Below are positions 1 through 11,096 of a stretch of DNA of 17,987 nucleotides, one piece after another. Under the pieces are notes generated by a model. The model was given only the letters and a program-made list of their open reading frames with translations, searched no databases and was not told where the DNA came from. The first letter of the stretch is position 1. Every line of letters starts with the position of its first letter. Both the position numbers and the translations under genes were made by a program. The DNA is taken from positions 1-17,987 of the forward strand of contig JAZUIB010000013.1 of NCBI GenBank assembly GCA_045642025.1, given 5' to 3'. This DNA is from Equadaptatus sp045642025 (lineage in GTDB: Bacteria > Synergistota > Synergistia > Synergistales > Synergistaceae).

Positions 1-123
1 TCTCACCCCTCCTATATATAATGTTCAGACGATACGGTAAATGGAACACCCCAAATTAGAGAGGGTAAGACGAAAAAAAGACAACAGCGGATAAAGTCAG
101 CTGCATACTGCCATTATGCCGCA

Positions 124-140
124 TTGTGAAAAATTCACAA
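124..140. promoter_or_regulatory. Perfect palindrome TTGTGAA-AAA-TTCACAA, Rex/Crp-like operator candidate
   Basis: Two 7-base arms are exact inverted repeats around AAA. The Rex redox-repressor consensus is TTGTGAA-N4-TTCACAA and the CRP core is TGTGA-N6-TCACA. Here the spacer is one base shorter than either, so the half-sites match but the phase is off by one. It lies in the presumed divergent promoter region and could act on the gene to the left. The site is seen directly; the regulator is a guess. Confidence 0.35.
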
Positions 141-325
141 ACTCAAAAATTGCAAATGAAATGAAAAATAAATGAAAAACAAATGCAAAAATCGGGGGGG
201 TGTTTGCAAATATCTGGTTGTATGGATATGATAACCGGAGTGTGTGATACAGAAATTCGGCGAAGAATTCTCGTATATTCAGTAGGCGGTGGATAAAGGC
301 CGCTGTTTTTCTGGTTTTAGGGTGC

Positions 326-331
326 TATAAT
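326..331 (+). promoter_or_regulatory. Extended -10 element upstream of comF
   Basis: TGC-TATAAT forms a consensus extended -10 element at 323-331. A start site about 7 bases downstream would fall at or next to the ATG of comF at 338. No Shine-Dalgarno sequence precedes that ATG, so a leaderless mRNA is suggested. The -35 region (about 303-308, CTGTTT) is weak, as is common with extended -10 promoters. Confidence 0.45.
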
Positions 332-337
332 TTTCTT

Positions 338-1048
338 ATGCGTAATGTTAATGTTTTTCTGTATTTGTTGCAGCATTTTATTTTTCCGCAGCATTGTCCT
401 GTCTGCGGAAGGATTGCCGTTGCTTATTGTGACGACTGCCTTGAAAGCGCAGCGGGACATTTTGCGCCGTTTTGCAGCGAATGCGGCGGAAATTGGGATC
501 AATCCCTGTGTGAGGGTGCTTTCCCCTGCTTCTATGCGGCTGTTTATGACGGATTCGCAAAGGATTTTCTGCTTAATCTAAAGTACAGGAACAGCCGGTC
601 GCTTGGTGTTCCAATGGGGCATGTCATTGCAAAGTTCTGCAAAAAAATAGAAGCTGATATAATTCTACCAGTTCCGCTGCACAAAAACAGCAGCCGCATG
701 TTTAATCAGACTGAGCTGCTTGCCTGCGGAATTTCGGAAGGCTTTAATATCCCGGCTGAGGATATGTTGTTTTGGGCAGATGATTTCGGCAGACAGGTGG
801 AAAAGCGTGCCGGAGAGCGTATGACTCTTCCTGCTTCTGCAATTGGATGCCAGAATCTTTCTGGGAAAAAAGTTATTTTGGTTGATGATGTTTATACGAC
901 AGGAAGCACGCTGCGTGCCGCAGAAAATGCTGTAAAAAGGGCAGGAGGCAGTGTTTCAGCGGCATATTTCTGGTGCCGTTCTGTCAAACGCGGAAATTCA
1001 GACGAATTTGATGATATTATTGATGCTTTGTCTTTAGAAATCGACTGA
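338..1048 (+). CDS. comF: ComF family protein (phosphoribosyltransferase-like)
   Basis: This is a 236-residue protein of the ComF/GntX family. The N-terminus carries a zinc-finger set of cysteine pairs (C20/C23, C31/C34 and C46/C49). The C-terminal half is a type I phosphoribosyltransferase fold with the PRPP-binding loop VILVDDVYTTGST near residue 180. The family hallmark VPLH followed by R..FNQ lies in the middle. ComF proteins take part in DNA uptake in naturally competent bacteria, although many non-competent species also carry one, so competence should not be assumed. The ATG at 338 has no ribosome-binding site, but a TATAAT sits 7 bases before it, which suggests leaderless translation. 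It is first in the + strand run, 53 bases before the next ORF, with another promoter in between. Confidence 0.88.
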   Translation: MRNVNVFLYLLQHFIFPQHCPVCGRIAVAYCDDCLESAAGHFAPFCSECGGNWDQSLCEGAFPCFYAAVYDGFAKDFLLNLKYRNSRSLGVPMGHVIAKFCKKIEADIILPVPLHKNSSRMFNQTELLACGISEGFNIPAEDMLFWADDFGRQVEKRAGERMTLPASAIGCQNLSGKKVILVDDVYTTGSTLRAAENAVKRAGGSVSAAYFWCRSVKRGNSDEFDDIIDALSLEID

Positions 1049-1061
1049 TTTCTGTTATAAT
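1033..1061 (+). promoter_or_regulatory. Promoter before the membrane protein and rho
   Basis: A TATAAT at 1056-1061 is preceded by TGT, making an extended -10. A TTTAGA (-35, 4 of 6 matches) lies 17 bases upstream at 1033-1038, inside the end of comF. This would give a transcript start near 1068, ahead of the ORF at 1102 and of rho. Prediction by eye. Confidence 0.45.
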
Positions 1062-1101
1062 ATCCCAGTCTAGTTTTATCCCAGCCCTGAATGGTGGTTC
1101 G

Positions 1102-1833
1102 ATGATCCGGAATATGAGGAAAAAGCTGTTAATTCTGCTCGGTGCAATTATTTTTATTCTGCTCTTTTCTGTCTTGTGGAGCGCTAATAAAGTCGGCGGC
1201 TATGTCGGCTCAGTTGATATCCCCCGCGCATTTGTCTGTAAAGAAATTAAACAGAACAGTGTCCCTCAGTCTGCAGCGAAGTTTAACTTAGAAAATGAGC
1301 AGGTTTGTCTGTGGTTTGAGTACGTTAATGCCAAATCTGACACTCCGCTGAAAATTGTCTGCTACATGGATAAGACAGAGATTGTCAGACAGCGCGTTGT
1401 TCTTGTGGCAAAGGAAGGTGTGCGTGCTTATTATCTTGTGAAAAACGACGGCTCTCCTCTTCCACCCGGTAAGTACAGGATTGTTATTTCAACTGCTACG
1501 AAAAGCTGGGTAACAAAGCCGGAGGTTTTTGAAGTGACGGATTCGCAGTCATCTGCAGCGAAGACACCTAAAAAAACTGCGGCTAAGCAAAGTTCCAGTG
1601 CTCAAAAGAAACCAGCAACTACAGTAAAGCCGGCGCAGAAGAAGCCTGCTGCCGCTGTAAAACCTGCGGTAAAGAAACCGACCGCTACAGTAAAAACAGC
1701 GCAAAAGAAGCCTGCCGCCGCTGTAAAGCCTGCGGCAAAGAAACCAACGGCTACAGTGAAACCAGCGCAGAAGAAGCCTGCCGCTGCGGTGAAACCTACG
1801 GCAAAAAGGCCTGCAGCGAAGAAAAATAGGTAA
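1102..1833 (+). CDS. Membrane-anchored protein with Lys/Ala/Pro-rich repeat tail, function unknown
   Basis: This 243-residue protein has a basic N-terminus (MIRNMRKK) and one membrane segment at about residues 8-28, so the rest should face the periplasm. Residues 40-145 look like a compact beta-rich, immunoglobulin-like domain, with text such as LPPGKYRIVIS and a C-terminal FEVTDSQ. From residue 150 the chain becomes a low-complexity tail rich in Lys, Ala, Pro and Thr, built from 22-residue units. The composition resembles histone H1 tails, but the predicted topology places it outside the cytoplasm, where it could contact anionic lipopolysaccharide or peptidoglycan. I do not recognise a named family. 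The ATG at 1102 has GGTGG 5 bases upstream; an ATG at 1114 is a weaker alternative. It sits 65 bases before rho, probably on the same transcript. Confidence 0.72.
   Translation: MIRNMRKKLLILLGAIIFILLFSVLWSANKVGGYVGSVDIPRAFVCKEIKQNSVPQSAAKFNLENEQVCLWFEYVNAKSDTPLKIVCYMDKTEIVRQRVVLVAKEGVRAYYLVKNDGSPLPPGKYRIVISTATKSWVTKPEVFEVTDSQSSAAKTPKKTAAKQSSSAQKKPATTVKPAQKKPAAAVKPAVKKPTATVKTAQKKPAAAVKPAAKKPTATVKPAQKKPAAAVKPTAKRPAAKKNR
1633..1803 (+). repeat. 66-bp in-frame tandem repeat, about 2.6 copies
   Basis: Units begin at 1633, 1699 and 1765. Each encodes 22 residues starting AQKKPAAAVKP followed by a KKPTATVK-type half; the third copy diverges after KP. Each unit is itself two related 11-residue halves, and a degenerate half unit precedes the array at about 1600-1632. 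Codon differences between copies show the array is not newly made. Such arrays can change length by slippage or recombination. Confidence 0.8.
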
Positions 1834-1898
1834 CTAAAACAGCAATAAGTACAACTGGATGATAAAAGGCATGTCAATAAGGGCAGGAGGAGTAAGCA

Positions 1899-3521
1899 GT
1901 GCCGGTAAAAAATCAGACAAAAACAGAACAGAAAAGCAGTGCTCTGAAAAAACGCGGTCGTCCTGCCAAAAAGGCTGTTGAAACCGCAGCAACAGAGACT
2001 GTTGTAAAAAAACGCGGACGTCCCACAAAAAATCAGACAGAGGACGTCGCAGTTAAAGATACCGTGGTGCAGGAAAAGCCTGTGGCAAAAAGACGCGGAC
2101 GTCCGCCTAAGGCTGAAACTGAAAAGAAGGCAGTGGAGCAGCAGAAGAAAAGCACTGCTACTGTTCGTGTTGTGAGAAAGAAAACAGCTGACGTTCCGGC
2201 TGCCGTGAATTCGTCAGAAATAGAAAAGCAGCAGGAAAAGGCTCAGCAGCATGCTCAGCCGGAGTACAGTTTTAATGACCTGACAAAGTTGTCTATAGCC
2301 GAGCTTTATAAACTGGCAGAGTTTTTTGCTGTTGAGAATTATGACAAACTCCGATATGACAATCTGGTGCTTGAGATTTTGCGTTGTCAGGCTGTTGCCG
2401 TAGGATATCGTTTCGGTAGTGGAACACTTGAAATAAAGAATTCGGAAAACGGCGGAGGTTTCGGTTTTCTTCGTCCGGCGGGACTGCTTCCGAGCAGTGA
2501 GGATATTTATGTTTCAGCGTCGCAGATTCGTAGGCTTGGCCTCAGAAACGGTGATCTTGTGTGGGGAGTTATCCGTCCGCCGCGCGAGGGTGAACAGTTC
2601 TCGGCAATTCTCAGAGTTGAAAATGTAAATTATACCGACCCTGAACTGGCAAAGGAGAGACCCGTTTTTGAGAAACTTACCCCGGTGTTCCCTGATAAGA
2701 AACTGAAACTTGAGGTTGAACAGCGTAGTGTCGATACAAGAATAGTTGATTTGTTTGCGCCAATCGGCAAGGGGCAGAGAGCACTGATAGTTTCACCTCC
2801 AAAGGCAGGAAAAACTACTTTGCTTAAGCATATAGCAAATGCGGTCACCACAAATCATCCTGAGGTTATACTGATGGTACTGCTTATTGACGAGCGTCCG
2901 GAAGAGGTTACTGATATGAAACGCTCTGTGAATGGAGAGGTTATTGCGTCAACTTTTGACCGTCCTGCAGAGGAACATATAAGAGTTGCTGCGCTTGCGC
3001 TTGAGAAGGCTAAACGCCTTGCCGAGGTTGGCAAAGATGTTGTGCTTTTGCTTGATTCGATAACGCGTCTGGCAAGAGCTTCCAATCTTGTTGCCCAGCC
3101 GTCTGGCAGAACGCTTTCAGGCGGCATGGATCCTGCCGCGCTTTATTTTCCGAAGAAGTTTTTCGGCGCGGCAAGAAATATTGAGAACGGCGGAAGCTTG
3201 ACGATAATCGGAACCACGCTTGTGGAAACAGGCAGCCGTATGGATGACGTCATATACGAAGAATTTAAGGGTACCGGCAATATGGAAGTTCAGCTTTCAA
3301 GAAAGGTTGCCGAACAGCGTATTTTCCCGGCACTTGATATTACTAAGTCTTCAACGCGCCGCGATGATCTGCTTATTCCAGAAGATGATCTGCAGAAGAT
3401 TAATGCGTTGAGAAGGAAAATTGTGAATATGGACGAAGCTGAAGTGCTTAATATGCTGCTTGAAAGACTTCGTTCAACAGGGTCAAATAAAGAATTTCTT
3501 GCGTCAGTAAGACCGGTGTAG
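1899..3521 (+). CDS. rho: Transcription termination factor Rho
   Basis: Rho is the hexameric RNA-dependent ATPase that ends transcription at unstructured C-rich RNA. This protein has 540 residues, about 120 more than E. coli Rho. The extra part is a basic N-terminus with three AT-hook-like RGRP motifs at residues 19-22, 39-42 and 66-69. After the Rho N-terminal helical domain comes the cold-shock-type RNA-binding domain (GFGFLRP, then [11 protein letters not shown]). The ATPase follows: Walker [10 protein letters not shown] near residue 300, Walker B-like [10 protein letters not shown] near 328, and the R-loop region [12 protein letters not shown] near 460. The start is a GTG with AGGAGG 8 bases upstream. 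N-terminal extensions rich in RGRP or KR stretches are known in several phyla and often add DNA or RNA affinity. The downstream M23 gene begins 46 bases after the stop. Confidence 0.97.
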   Translation: MPVKNQTKTEQKSSALKKRGRPAKKAVETAATETVVKKRGRPTKNQTEDVAVKDTVVQEKPVAKRRGRPPKAETEKKAVEQQKKSTATVRVVRKKTADVPAAVNSSEIEKQQEKAQQHAQPEYSFNDLTKLSIAELYKLAEFFAVENYDKLRYDNLVLEILRCQAVAVGYRFGSGTLEIKNSENGGGFGFLRPAGLLPSSEDIYVSASQIRRLGLRNGDLVWGVIRPPREGEQFSAILRVENVNYTDPELAKERPVFEKLTPVFPDKKLKLEVEQRSVDTRIVDLFAPIGKGQRALIVSPPKAGKTTLLKHIANAVTTNHPEVILMVLLIDERPEEVTDMKRSVNGEVIASTFDRPAEEHIRVAALALEKAKRLAEVGKDVVLLLDSITRLARASNLVAQPSGRTLSGGMDPAALYFPKKFFGAARNIENGGSLTIIGTTLVETGSRMDDVIYEEFKGTGNMEVQLSRKVAEQRIFPALDITKSSTRRDDLLIPEDDLQKINALRRKIVNMDEAEVLNMLLERLRSTGSNKEFLASVRPV

Positions 3522-3567
3522 ATGTTGTTGATAAAGATAAAAACTTTTTGCATTGCGAGGAAAGATT

Positions 3568-6653
<3,086 letters not shown>

Positions 6654-6686
6654 TTTTATTCCATATTACGAAGGAGGATTTTAGAA

Positions 6687-7856
6687 ATGAAAAAGTTCAT
6701 GATAGTTCTTTTAGTTGCGCTCGTAAGCGTTTCCTGCAATGTTGCGGCTTTTGCTGCTCAGACACAGGCTGCCGACAAATCTGCGCAGACCACAGTGACA
6801 AATCCGGTTCCTTCGGATGATCCTGCTGAACAGGCAGCAGCCGAAAAAGCAAAAGAGGAGGCAGAAGCAAAAGAAGCAGCAGCACTTGCTGAAAAAATGA
6901 AAGTCAGTGAGCCTGGCTCAGCGCTTTTTCAGGTGCTTGAGCGCTGCGAAACGATAGTTTACGCACAGGCACAGACGGGTGCTCTACTTCCGCGGCTTTG
7001 CCGTCTTGAAAAAGATGTGTTCGGACGCGAACTTCCCGGAAGCCTGACTGAGCGCCAGTCTGCTATGCTCAGATTCCTGGAAGACGGAAGCGAGTCCTCT
7101 CCGTCGCTTCTTTACAAGGTCGCTGTCTCTGAATGGGGAACAACGAAGAAAACAATGCCGGAAATCGGTCTTGCGCGTCGTCTTGATGCAGTGGAAATAA
7201 TCATAGACGGTGCCATAACAGAAGGTCCGATTGCTTCCCGCGCAGAAAAGATACTCGGGAAAATTCTCCCCGAAAATACAAGTTATACAAAAACGACTCT
7301 TCCAAAAGGAACAGTTGCTAAAGCAAAACTTCTCAAAACCCTGACAGTGCGCACATGCAAACCCGGTGATAAAGTCGTTTTGGGACTTTTAAACGAAATT
7401 AAACAGGACGACATCATTGTAGCTCCTGCCGGCAGCCGCCTGCTTGCGACAATTACTAAGGTAAAAGCTCCCAGAAGTTTTGGCCGCGGCTCTGAAATTG
7501 AAATGAAATTTGATCTGCTTGAGACAATTCAGCCGAAACAGATTCCTGTTGGTATAGGTGAATTTGCCAAAAGAGCCGAACATGTTGAAGCGACTACTGT
7601 AGGTGCAGTAGGCGCGAGTTTCGCAGGCGCGGTTATTTTAGGTCCTGTAGGTTTGGTAACAGGTGCCTTTATTCGCGGGAACGACAAGCATCTTAAAGAA
7701 GGAACAATCTTTTATGTAGAAACTGCTGAGGATGCTGAGGTAAAAGGTTACAAAATTCCTGATGCAATTTCTTCATATGCAGGCATGTCGGAAAATCAGC
7801 CTTCACCGCAGGGAAGCGGCGCGACACAACCTGTAGACAATCCTGTGCAGCAGTAG
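6687..7856 (+). CDS. Exported conserved protein with glycine-zipper segment, function unknown
   Basis: This 389-residue protein starts with a clear signal peptide, with a likely signal peptidase I site after AFA; a Cys at about residue 17 makes a lipoprotein possible but the lipobox is poor. Residues 45-70 are Glu/Ala-rich and probably helical. Residues 75-130 contain LPRLCRLEKDVFGRELPGSL, resembling the FG..xxGSL..R repeats of some bacterial envelope proteins. Residues 205-290 form a beta-rich module (LPKGTVAKAKLL, then KPGDKVVLG, then VAPAGSRLLATI), a pattern I recall from secreted proteins of unknown role. A glycine-zipper stretch follows at about 302-330 (AVGASFAGAVILGPVGLV), able to enter a membrane. 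A strong AAGGAGG lies about 9 bases upstream of the ATG. Its place between pyrG and lptC suggests an outer-membrane role; that is inference. Confidence 0.8.
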   Translation: MKKFMIVLLVALVSVSCNVAAFAAQTQAADKSAQTTVTNPVPSDDPAEQAAAEKAKEEAEAKEAAALAEKMKVSEPGSALFQVLERCETIVYAQAQTGALLPRLCRLEKDVFGRELPGSLTERQSAMLRFLEDGSESSPSLLYKVAVSEWGTTKKTMPEIGLARRLDAVEIIIDGAITEGPIASRAEKILGKILPENTSYTKTTLPKGTVAKAKLLKTLTVRTCKPGDKVVLGLLNEIKQDDIIVAPAGSRLLATITKVKAPRSFGRGSEIEMKFDLLETIQPKQIPVGIGEFAKRAEHVEATTVGAVGASFAGAVILGPVGLVTGAFIRGNDKHLKEGTIFYVETAEDAEVKGYKIPDAISSYAGMSENQPSPQGSGATQPVDNPVQQ

Positions 7857-7859
7857 AGA

Positions 7860-8423
7860 GTGCGGCATCTCATTAGAGCAATTCTTGCAATAGCTGGCAA
7901 CAGACGGTTTTGGACAATAGTTCTAATTCTGTCTGTTGCCGTGCTTGCAGCATGTCTTTACCATGATTTCTATCTTGATGTTACAACAAAAATTGAAAAA
8001 CTGCCGGATATGTCAATCAGCAATGTTAAACTTGACAAGAAAATCAATAACAGACACTGGAAATTTGATTCCCCAGAGGTACAGGTGAAGGATAATGTCC
8101 TTTATACCGACAATATTAGGGTTGATATAGCTGAAAAGAACGGTCAGACAAGTACTATCAACGCGAAACACGGTGTTGTAAGCAAAAACAAAAAAAATGT
8201 AACTCTTACCGGTGTAGACGGATTTCTGGCATCAGACGGCAGACGTCTTATGTTGCAGGCAGAAACGGCTGAATATGATGCGAAACAAGATTCATGGCAT
8301 CTTAGTGATAACCTGAATATCTCGAACAATAAATTCAAAATAACTGCCGATAAAGCTGTTTTTGAAAATAAAACCGGCACATGCAGAATCAACGGTAGAG
8401 GAAAAATAACATGGAGAAAATAG
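7860..8423 (+). CDS. lptC: LptC-like lipopolysaccharide export protein
   Basis: The 187-residue product has the LptC layout: a short cytoplasmic basic N-terminus, one membrane anchor at about residues 17-35, and a periplasmic beta-jellyroll built of short strands (ending KFKITADKAVFENKTGTCRINGRGKITW). LptC passes lipopolysaccharide from the inner-membrane LptBFG transporter to the periplasmic bridge. The start is a GTG 3 bases after the preceding stop, with only a weak GAGAG next to it, so translation probably depends on coupling to the upstream gene. It overlaps the next gene by 13 bases. Identification rests on topology, size and neighbour; sequence motifs in this family are weak. Confidence 0.75.
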   Translation: MRHLIRAILAIAGNRRFWTIVLILSVAVLAACLYHDFYLDVTTKIEKLPDMSISNVKLDKKINNRHWKFDSPEVQVKDNVLYTDNIRVDIAEKNGQTSTINAKHGVVSKNKKNVTLTGVDGFLASDGRRLMLQAETAEYDAKQDSWHLSDNLNISNNKFKITADKAVFENKTGTCRINGRGKITWRK

Positions 8424-10132
8424 TCTATAAAACAGCGGCTGTGATAAGTATTCTTGTTTTTTCCTTTTGTATGCCGTGCTATGCTGCGGAGAATTTCGTG
8501 TCTGTTTCCGATGAATTCGGGATAAAACAGACTGACGATAAACAGAAAATAGAACTTAATGCTGACAATGTCCGCTACGATGAAGTGTCGGAAAATGTCG
8601 AAGCCGAGGGAAATGTATGTGTCCGCAACTGGCAGTATACGCTGAATGCCCCGCAGGTTCAGTACAACAATACGACCCAGGTTATCAAGGCTGTTGCAAA
8701 TGATAACAATAATGTTACAGTATTTTCACAAGGTAATAAACTTACCGGAAAATCTCTGGAATACGATATAAAAAACAGACGCGGTATTTTTACTGATGTT
8801 GTCGGCAACAGCGGAGAACTGTATCTGAAAGGCGAAAATATATACTTTATGCCTGCCGGTGATGCCGTAAATGAAAAAATACTGTCAAAAAATCGAGTAC
8901 CGCAGAAAAGTATACAAAACAAAGACATTATAGCGCAGTGGAATAATATTTCTGCAACAACATGCGATTTTGCCAAACCGCACTATAAGCTCAAAACAAA
9001 AAATGCTGTTATCATTCCCGGCAACAAAATTATTCTTAAAAAACCGGCACTATATTTCAGTGAACATATGGTCTTCAAATATCCATACGACTATATTGCG
9101 AAATTAGGCAAACACAGCAGCATTATGCCGATTATTGACTACTCTTCCGAAAAAGGCGCAGGCTTTGGTGTGCAGGGGCCTCTTGATTTCGGAAAACACG
9201 GAGTGCTTGATACAAGGTTTGTGTATTGGACAAAGGATCTGTTTGAAGCTGACTTTAACTATGAAAGAGATTTCTTTGTTGACGGTCTTTCAATTTACGG
9301 GCGTATCAGCAGAGAGTATAACAAAGATGACAAAGATATTCAGTGGCGTCCGCAGTGGGGTTTCAAATATGCAAAGAACGGCTGGGAAGGAAAGCTCTAC
9401 TTCTCTGACAGAGAACTTGTTACCACAGAAATGATTCCGGGGGTTACACGCCGTTTCAATGTTACCAAAAAGCCTGAAACAAATGTGAATACACCGTGGC
9501 TTTTCAGTAAATTTAAACCTGCAAAACTCAGAGTTGGCGCAATATACGGGCGTTATTCGGATGACTCTTCAGCCGATTGGATACGGCGTGTTGGCGGCAG
9601 AGCTGAACTGCGCCATAATTTTGACGATATTAAATTATTCCGTTACTTTACACCGCTTTACGGAGCCCGTTACTATTTTTACAAATATTATGATGATGAA
9701 GGTAAAACGCAGAAAATTGCGGACGCTTGGGCCGGCGTTAAATATAACATCGGAGCTTTTGACCTTACGACAAGATATTATCAGCGCTGGGTTAACGGAA
9801 AAAGTCCGCTGGAATTTGACCAGTACAGGGATAACAAACTGATTTATCAGTCACTGTCGCTTCCTCTGCCATTTGGACATAAACACAACAGATGGACAGC
9901 TTCGGCGGCAGCGGAATATGATCTGGTATACAGCCGTTTTTCCACTCTTTACTATACGCTCAGCTACTCTAAACACTGCTACACATGGATGCTGTGGGGC
10001 AAAAAGGAATTCTTTGGTACAGAAAGCGAACTTGGGCTTACATTTTATATCAATGCATTTCCCAACACTAAACTGCACGTAGGCTCAAAGCTCGATGATG
10101 ACGAAAGAAAACTTATGGAGGGAGAACATTAA
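8411..10132 (+). CDS. lptD: LptD/OstA-type LPS-assembly outer membrane protein, compact form
   Basis: This protein of 573 residues has a signal peptide (cleavage after CYA near residue 25) and an OstA/LptA-type jellyroll at about 45-190, with typical strings ADNVRYDEVSENVEAEGNV and TTCDFAKPHYKLKTKNAVI. From about residue 200 it turns into Tyr/Trp/Phe-rich alternating strands, the outer-membrane barrel. LptD inserts lipopolysaccharide into the outer leaflet, normally with the lipoprotein LptE. It is clearly shorter than E. coli LptD (784 residues), so the barrel must be small or have short loops. The four conserved Cys that form disulfides in E. coli LptD are not evident. No separate lptA or lptE is seen here; the N-terminal jellyroll may do part of that work. 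The ATG has AGAGGAA upstream and overlaps lptC. Confidence 0.85.
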   Translation: MEKIVYKTAAVISILVFSFCMPCYAAENFVSVSDEFGIKQTDDKQKIELNADNVRYDEVSENVEAEGNVCVRNWQYTLNAPQVQYNNTTQVIKAVANDNNNVTVFSQGNKLTGKSLEYDIKNRRGIFTDVVGNSGELYLKGENIYFMPAGDAVNEKILSKNRVPQKSIQNKDIIAQWNNISATTCDFAKPHYKLKTKNAVIIPGNKIILKKPALYFSEHMVFKYPYDYIAKLGKHSSIMPIIDYSSEKGAGFGVQGPLDFGKHGVLDTRFVYWTKDLFEADFNYERDFFVDGLSIYGRISREYNKDDKDIQWRPQWGFKYAKNGWEGKLYFSDRELVTTEMIPGVTRRFNVTKKPETNVNTPWLFSKFKPAKLRVGAIYGRYSDDSSADWIRRVGGRAELRHNFDDIKLFRYFTPLYGARYYFYKYYDDEGKTQKIADAWAGVKYNIGAFDLTTRYYQRWVNGKSPLEFDQYRDNKLIYQSLSLPLPFGHKHNRWTASAAAEYDLVYSRFSTLYYTLSYSKHCYTWMLWGKKEFFGTESELGLTFYINAFPNTKLHVGSKLDDDERKLMEGEH

Positions 10133-10133
10133 A

Positions 10134-11087
10134 ATGAAAATTGTTGTTGCGTGCGGAGGTACAAGCCCCGAAAGAGAAGTTTCTCTCAATTCAGGGGAAG
10201 CTGTGGCATCTGCACTTGCCGAATTTGGGCATGATGTAATTAAAACGGATATACACTCACCGGAAGAACTTGTTTTAAACTGGGCAGATTATGATGCTGA
10301 CGGAGTATTTATAGCCCTTCACGGCGACTGGGGAGAAGACGGGACTCTGCAGGCGTGTCTTGCGTCGCACGGGATTCCGTTTACAGGCTCAGGAGCTGTG
10401 GCCTGTATGTTTGGTATGTACAAAGATGTAGCGCGGTTTCTTTTTGACGCTGCCGGTGTAAAAATTCCTGAAGGTTATGCAAAACCGAAAGGCTGTAAAT
10501 TTGATGAACGCGATGCTGAAATGCTTGAAAAATACGGACATCTCATTGTAAAGCCGAACAGCGGTGGAAGCACAGTTGGTCTTACTCAAGTTAAAACACG
10601 CGAAGAATTTGAAAAAGGGCTTGAAGTTGCTTGCAGCAGTTACATATATGAGGAAAAAGCTCTTGTAGAACAGTATATACCCGGTATAGAAGCAACCTGC
10701 CCTGTATGGGAAAGAACAGACGGTGAAATTATTGCGCTTCCCGTTATTGAAATCAAACCTAAAGAAGGTTTTTATGACTATAAAAACAAATATACGCACG
10801 GCAGCACTGTTTATGTCTGCCCCGCAGAATTCGATGCGAAGCTTACGGCAAAAGTGCAGGAAGCGGCTGTCCTTGCGCACAAAAGTCTGGGCTGCAGAGT
10901 TTACAGCCGTACAGACTTCAGAATCACAGAAGACGGTGAAGTTTATGCACTGGAAGCAAATCTGGCGCCCGGAATGACCTCAACAAGCCTTGTGCCTAAA
11001 GCGGCTAAAGCCTTTGGAGTGGATTTTCCGGAATTCCTTGACGAAATCATAAGAGTTTCATTTGGTATAAAAAGAAGATATCAGTAA
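10134..11087 (+). CDS. ddl: D-alanine--D-alanine ligase
   Basis: Ddl joins two D-Ala with ATP to make the terminal dipeptide of peptidoglycan precursors, in the cytoplasm. From the chosen ATG the product has 317 residues, a normal length. Landmarks are the N-terminal GGTSPEREVSLNSG, HGDWGEDGT, the ATP-grasp KPNSGGSTVGL, the omega-loop FYDYKNKYTHG (its Lys-Tyr pair is typical of D-Ala-D-Ala rather than D-Ala-D-Lac enzymes), and the metal-binding end YALEANLAPGMTSTSLVPKAA. The usual EVNTLPGMT reads EANLAPGMT; the Glu and Asn metal ligands remain. GGAGGGAG lies about 9 bases before the ATG at 10134, and the stop of lptD is 1 base upstream; an ATG at 10095 would begin inside lptD and is rejected. 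It is last in the envelope operon. Confidence 0.95.
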   Translation: MKIVVACGGTSPEREVSLNSGEAVASALAEFGHDVIKTDIHSPEELVLNWADYDADGVFIALHGDWGEDGTLQACLASHGIPFTGSGAVACMFGMYKDVARFLFDAAGVKIPEGYAKPKGCKFDERDAEMLEKYGHLIVKPNSGGSTVGLTQVKTREEFEKGLEVACSSYIYEEKALVEQYIPGIEATCPVWERTDGEIIALPVIEIKPKEGFYDYKNKYTHGSTVYVCPAEFDAKLTAKVQEAAVLAHKSLGCRVYSRTDFRITEDGEVYALEANLAPGMTSTSLVPKAAKAFGVDFPEFLDEIIRVSFGIKRRYQ

Positions 11088-11096
11088 AGAATATAC

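Larger units (their letters stand above)
1..337. other. Non-coding region, probable divergent promoter region
   Basis: No credible gene is seen in the first 337 bases. At 5-13 the minus strand reads AGGAGGGGT, a strong ribosome-binding site pointing left, so a minus-strand gene probably starts just outside the window. The stretch also holds a perfect palindrome at 124-140, a low-complexity run built from AAATGAAA-like units at about 150-190, and a seven-G tract at 194-200. An extended -10 element for comF closes it. The divergent arrangement is an inference, because the left gene is not in view. Confidence 0.5.

Noticed and set aside
1602..1877. Minus-strand open frame of 91 residues rich in Ala, Gly and Phe
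   Set aside because: It is the antisense shadow of the Lys/Ala/Pro repeat; the repeat keeps the other frame open and no ribosome site is present.
10095..10133. Earlier ATG for ddl at 10095
   Set aside because: It lies inside lptD, while the ATG at 10134 has GGAGGGAG at good spacing and starts at the conserved MKIVVACGG.
10389..10880. Minus-strand open frame of 163 residues inside ddl
   Set aside because: Shadow of ddl; Phe-rich, no motif, no start signal.
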